A stretch of 64,000 bases of DNA from Trichopria drosophilae. Its lineage: Eukaryota; Arthropoda; Insecta; Hymenoptera; Diapriidae. A program made the position numbers and the translations under genes. Below the pieces are notes generated by a model. The model saw only the letters and a list, made by a program, of their open reading frames with translations, made no database searches and was not told the DNA's origin. The stretch covers positions 205,808,001 to 205,872,000 of the forward strand of contig CM059582.1 in NCBI GenBank assembly GCA_030407085.1, written 5' to 3'. Shown here piece after piece: positions 61,090 through 64,000 of this stretch (its first letter is position 1; the number at the start of each line of letters is the position of its first letter).

Positions 61090-63200
61090 CCAATTTTTTT
61101 TCTTTATGTAATTTTGGCATCTGATTACGAATATCATATAGAACTTTGGCGATAAGATCATCATCAAAGGCAAAATAAAAAAAGCTCTTTTTGCAGTTTT
61201 TTTAAATTTGGGAGCTCATTGCAGAAGCTCCTGAGAACATCCTGAAACAGAATTGTGTTGTTTGGGGTATTTATTCATAATTTATTATATAACAGCTGAT
61301 CTCATTTAATATACTTACAGAGAAAGGGTTTAACATTTCTATGTATTTTGCTCTGCTGAATACGAATCTGCGAAAAAAATGTGTAGTCTGGATTTGTTTC
61401 AGAAGTAACCTCGAAAATCTACAGAAAAATCGGTTTTGTAGAGATAAATGTTGACGATGCTCCGTTTAAGACCCCATTATTCTTTGTATTTTGACCCAAT
61501 GAACACGAATGTGAAATAACAAATAGGAGTTTTCTCGTGTGGTTCGGACATAACCTCAAAAAACTATAAATTCCTTTTTATAAAAGTAAAGGCGTAATAA
61601 AATAAGAAGAGTACTTTTCTCAATTTCAGACTACGTTAATTTTACGTGCCGAATACAATTCTATAAAAAAATAGGGGTATCCACGCTCGTTTCAAAAAAC
61701 CTCAAAAACCCGTAAAAATCGCTTTTTTATAGATGTAAAGGTTTAAAAAAAAGAACAAGAGTTTTTCTGGTTAATGCGATATTATGGACCCACTAAATAC
61801 GAATCTCTAATGAGAAATAGAGATTTCTTCATTAGTTTCTGATATAACCTCAAAAGAAAACGTAAACCATACGTCTTTATAGCGATAAAGGCTTTAAAAA
61901 GTAGAATATAATTTCTGTTAGGTTAAGATGAAAATATTTTAATGGTAAATACATGCATTCCTGTCTCAGTCTTTCGTAATGTTTATTAGAAAATATCAGA
62001 TACTTGACACATCATTAGAATGACGGCGAATCCGAAAATTATATTTTGGATCGGAAAAACTGGATAATACAAACATTTTTAATTTGGATCTCTAATCTTT
62101 TAACGTACCTTTTCCCACTATTTTGATGCATTGATTACGAATATCATACTTAACCTTCGCCGGTCACACCTCCTAAAAATGCGAAGAACGACACATGGGG
62201 TCTACCGGACCCCAATGTTTAAAATCGTTCCTATATTAGAAGAGTAATCCGTAGCAAGTTAAAAGAACAGAAAATGACTTTATTTAATTAAAAAATGATA
62301 ACTTATTATATTTTTAATATTTTTTAATGAAATTTTCTTGACGTACTTTGCAGATTACGGTCTTGTAGAGCAAAAATAGTCTATCGATGTACATTTTGAA
62401 AAAAGTATTTATTTAGACGAATGAAGTGCATAATCTTTGAAAAAATAAATTACATATGTTTTATCTACATACTTTGTTTATCTATTCGGAATATTTAAAT
62501 ATAAGATATATAACTGAACAAATAAAGTAATTTACATCCTGATAATCGAAAATTTCTGAAGCATCTCCACCAATCATTTCATTTTCCTCATTCTCTTCTA
62601 ACTGCTTATGAATATTACAACCTCGTAAGCCATCTCTAAATGTACAAATAATATATGTCTCATAATATTATCGACTATTTATAATAAACGAATCATGAAA
62701 TAAAAACTTTTTATTTTCTTCGAAGTATGCGCCGTAGTCACACTGGGATCCCCCAGACCCCGCCGCGAAATCGACTAACTTCTTTAATACTAATTTCTTT
62801 TATACTGACGTTTTTCAGACAACGACATTACTAGAAATTTATTGGTAGTACTTTAAATTACCGATAGATGTTTCAATTATTCTAATTTGAAACTAATAAA
62901 GCGAATTATTTAACTTTAAATTCATCGTGGGGTCCACTGGACCCCTAGTGACCGGCGAAGGTTAACATTTTTGACAAGGTCATCTTCAAGGTCAAAACTA
63001 GAAAAATCGTGTTATTTTGTGTTTTTTTTTTAAATGTATCTTCAAGCTCAAATTTTTTTCACGTACCCATACCGACATATTTTGATGCGCTGATTGCGAA
63101 TCTCATAGTAAAAATTGGCGTCAAGGTCATTTTCAAGGTCAGAACTAGAAAAATCTTTCGGTAGCCCACAATGGATCCAGATTCAAAGTTTTTTAGTTTT
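61090..63200. repeat. ~146-bp tandem array interrupted by a transposon
   Basis: An ACGAAT-type anchor within a TGATTACGAATCTCAT or GAATACGAATCTG word lies at 61127, 61362, 61505, 61655, 61799, about 61951, 62138 and 63096. Successive spacings between 61362 and 61951 are 143, 150, 144 and 152. The last spacing is 958, which becomes 147 when the inserted element and one TTAA copy (811 bp) are removed. Units also share AACCTCAAAAACC or AAGGTCAGAACTAG followed by AAAAATC. Early units are diverged, and the 61127-61362 and 61951-62138 intervals are irregular. Confidence 0.72.
62155..62961. mobile_element. piggyBac-like non-autonomous element, 807 bp
   Basis: Perfect 14-bp terminal inverted repeats CCTTCGCCGGTCAC (62155-62168) and GTGACCGGCGAAGG (62948-62961) are each bordered by TTAA (62151-62154 and 62962-62965), the target site of piggyBac-type transposases. 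Near each end is a palindrome: TGGGGTC-TACCG-GACCCCA at 62197-62215 and GGGGTCCA-C-TGGACCCC at 62929-62945. The interior is AT-rich and has no full transposase. A short acidic minus-strand open stretch around 62490-62690, rich in Glu and Asn, might be a transposase remnant, but this is weak. The element lies inside a 146-bp repeat unit. Confidence 0.85.
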
Positions 63201-64000
63201 ATGAGTTAAGATCTCTGTTTTAGTTTCATCAATATTTTCTTGGTCCTGAAGAATATCACTGCTGTAAAACTTTAGTTCTAAAATCAATTCAGCAACTATA
63301 ACTTTTGAGTTGTTTGTATTTTTGGAAATAAATCTCGAAAGCTTCAAGGAACAAGTATTTGATCATTGTAGTAGAAAGTTGAAAAAAGATATAAATTGTA
63401 TTTTGACATTTGACAGAAAAATGGCCATCAGGTGTGTCGGATAAAAAACGAAGCACATGTTGCGTCGTAAAGACCCTTCGTTTTCAGAACCCCAAACTGT
63501 GCCCAATTACGTACCATTATTATACTACGTAATAGGATCAAACGCATTGGTGACCCCCGCGAGTCGTTCTTAATACGAGACTTATCCGACAGGTCCGTCG
63601 ATGCGAGATGGAAGATTATAAAAAACGAAGGGAAATGAAACAAATGGTGAAACGGCTTGATTTGCAAATTACAAATACGATTTATTTGCATTGTTACAAG
63701 AAAATATTTCCATCTCTGTTCATTATTAAGCATTTAATATCAAATTTTTAAAATGATTTAAAGATATTTTCGAAGGAATTTCATAACAGATTTGATGTTT
63801 TCAAAAATGATTGATGTCTTAGACGATGAAAATGAACAAGGAAGGAAGGCGTGGACATAAAAAATAGAGAGAGATAGAAGAAGAGTACGCGAGAACGAGC
63901 ACATAACGCGTTGTCGAGTTGTTGGTATATCCACGTATCAAAAAGAAACGTTAATGTTCATGAGTGCGCAGGGAAGGTCGGCCATGTTGAACGAGTTTGC
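63201..64000. other. Non-coding stretch ending in a CpG-rich segment
   Basis: 63420-63740 contains a 101-codon minus-strand frame (63428-63733) with no recognisable domain. 63830-64000 is unique, with a purine run AGAGAGAGATAGAAGAAGAG (63866-63885) and several CpG sites. GAGA-type purine tracts occur near promoters in insects, but no downstream gene is visible before the window ends. Confidence 0.4.

Noticed and set aside
62490..62690. Possible piggyBac transposase remnant on the minus strand
   Set aside because: Only about 60 open codons with an acidic stretch and no catalytic motif. Too little to annotate as a pseudogene.
61090..63200. Treating the array and the 62155-62961 element as one repeat
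   Set aside because: TTAA-bounded inverted repeats and the uninterrupted neighbour unit show that the element was inserted into a pre-existing array.
63428..63733. 101-codon minus-strand frame near the window end
   Set aside because: No recognisable domain. It could only be judged with sequence beyond the window.

Overview
The window looks like gene-free nuclear DNA from an invertebrate, most likely an insect. It is AT-rich, has many CpG dinucleotides in its non-repetitive parts, and carries short TTAGG runs and small cut-and-paste transposon relics. A hymenopteran would fit, but nothing in the sequence fixes the order or species. I find no convincing protein-coding gene, exon, rRNA or intact tRNA. 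At about 35% GC, a 64-kb window is expected by chance to hold roughly one open frame of 120 codons. The longest frame here is 121 codons and lies inside a tandem repeat. No translated frame shows a family signature I recognise. The window is best read as an intergenic desert or the inside of a very large intron.

Most of the identifiable content is repeats. (1) Compact DNA-transposon derivatives: a 77-bp hAT-like MITE (598-674); pogo/Tigger-like MITEs of two families (6510-6753, 26042-26245, 49814-50095; and 41219-41424, 60705-60927); an 807-bp piggyBac-like element with TTAA target sites (62155-62961); and an unclassified 0.7-kb inverted-repeat element (45286-45994). (2) Foldback or hairpin units: 2671-3046, 22374-22735, 47391-47964, 52449-52984. 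(3) Degenerate tandem arrays built on short, often palindromic words. The clearest is a family with a ~142-bp period rich in CAGTACTG, occupying much of 26.3-36.0 kb in three arrays. Others use TTTTACGCCC (0.2-0.75, 2.6, 15.5, 19.3, 58.1-58.9 kb), TTCACTC (4.4-5.2 kb), AACCAAACTGGT (38.5-40.1 kb), ACATTCTGAAAATATT (12.2-14.4 kb), a CCGGGTTA/GGCTGGATTCC word (8.3-8.6, 15.7-16.0 kb), and a ~146-bp unit (61.1-63.2 kb). (4) Dispersed unclassified repeats, including a family carrying CCAATATGGCGG and ATTCGTAATCAGCG.

Between the repeats lie non-repetitive, CpG-rich islands of 0.3-1.2 kb, for example 8.8-10.0, 14.85-15.42, 20.1-20.56, 25.3-25.85, 31.5-32.27, 33.64-34.1, 40.44-40.78, 42.0-42.56, 53.3-54.0, 56.6-57.0 and 63.4-64.0 kb. 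These are the best candidates for conserved regulatory DNA, but that is inference from composition and uniqueness only.

The strongest observations are the regular 142-bp palindrome-rich satellite, the piggyBac-like element whose pre-insertion site can be reconstructed from a tandem neighbour, and the hAT MITE with a recognisable 8-bp target duplication. The recurrence of palindromic keyword arrays and hairpin units is the nearest thing to an undescribed system. It is a repeat-biology observation, not evidence for a new gene system.
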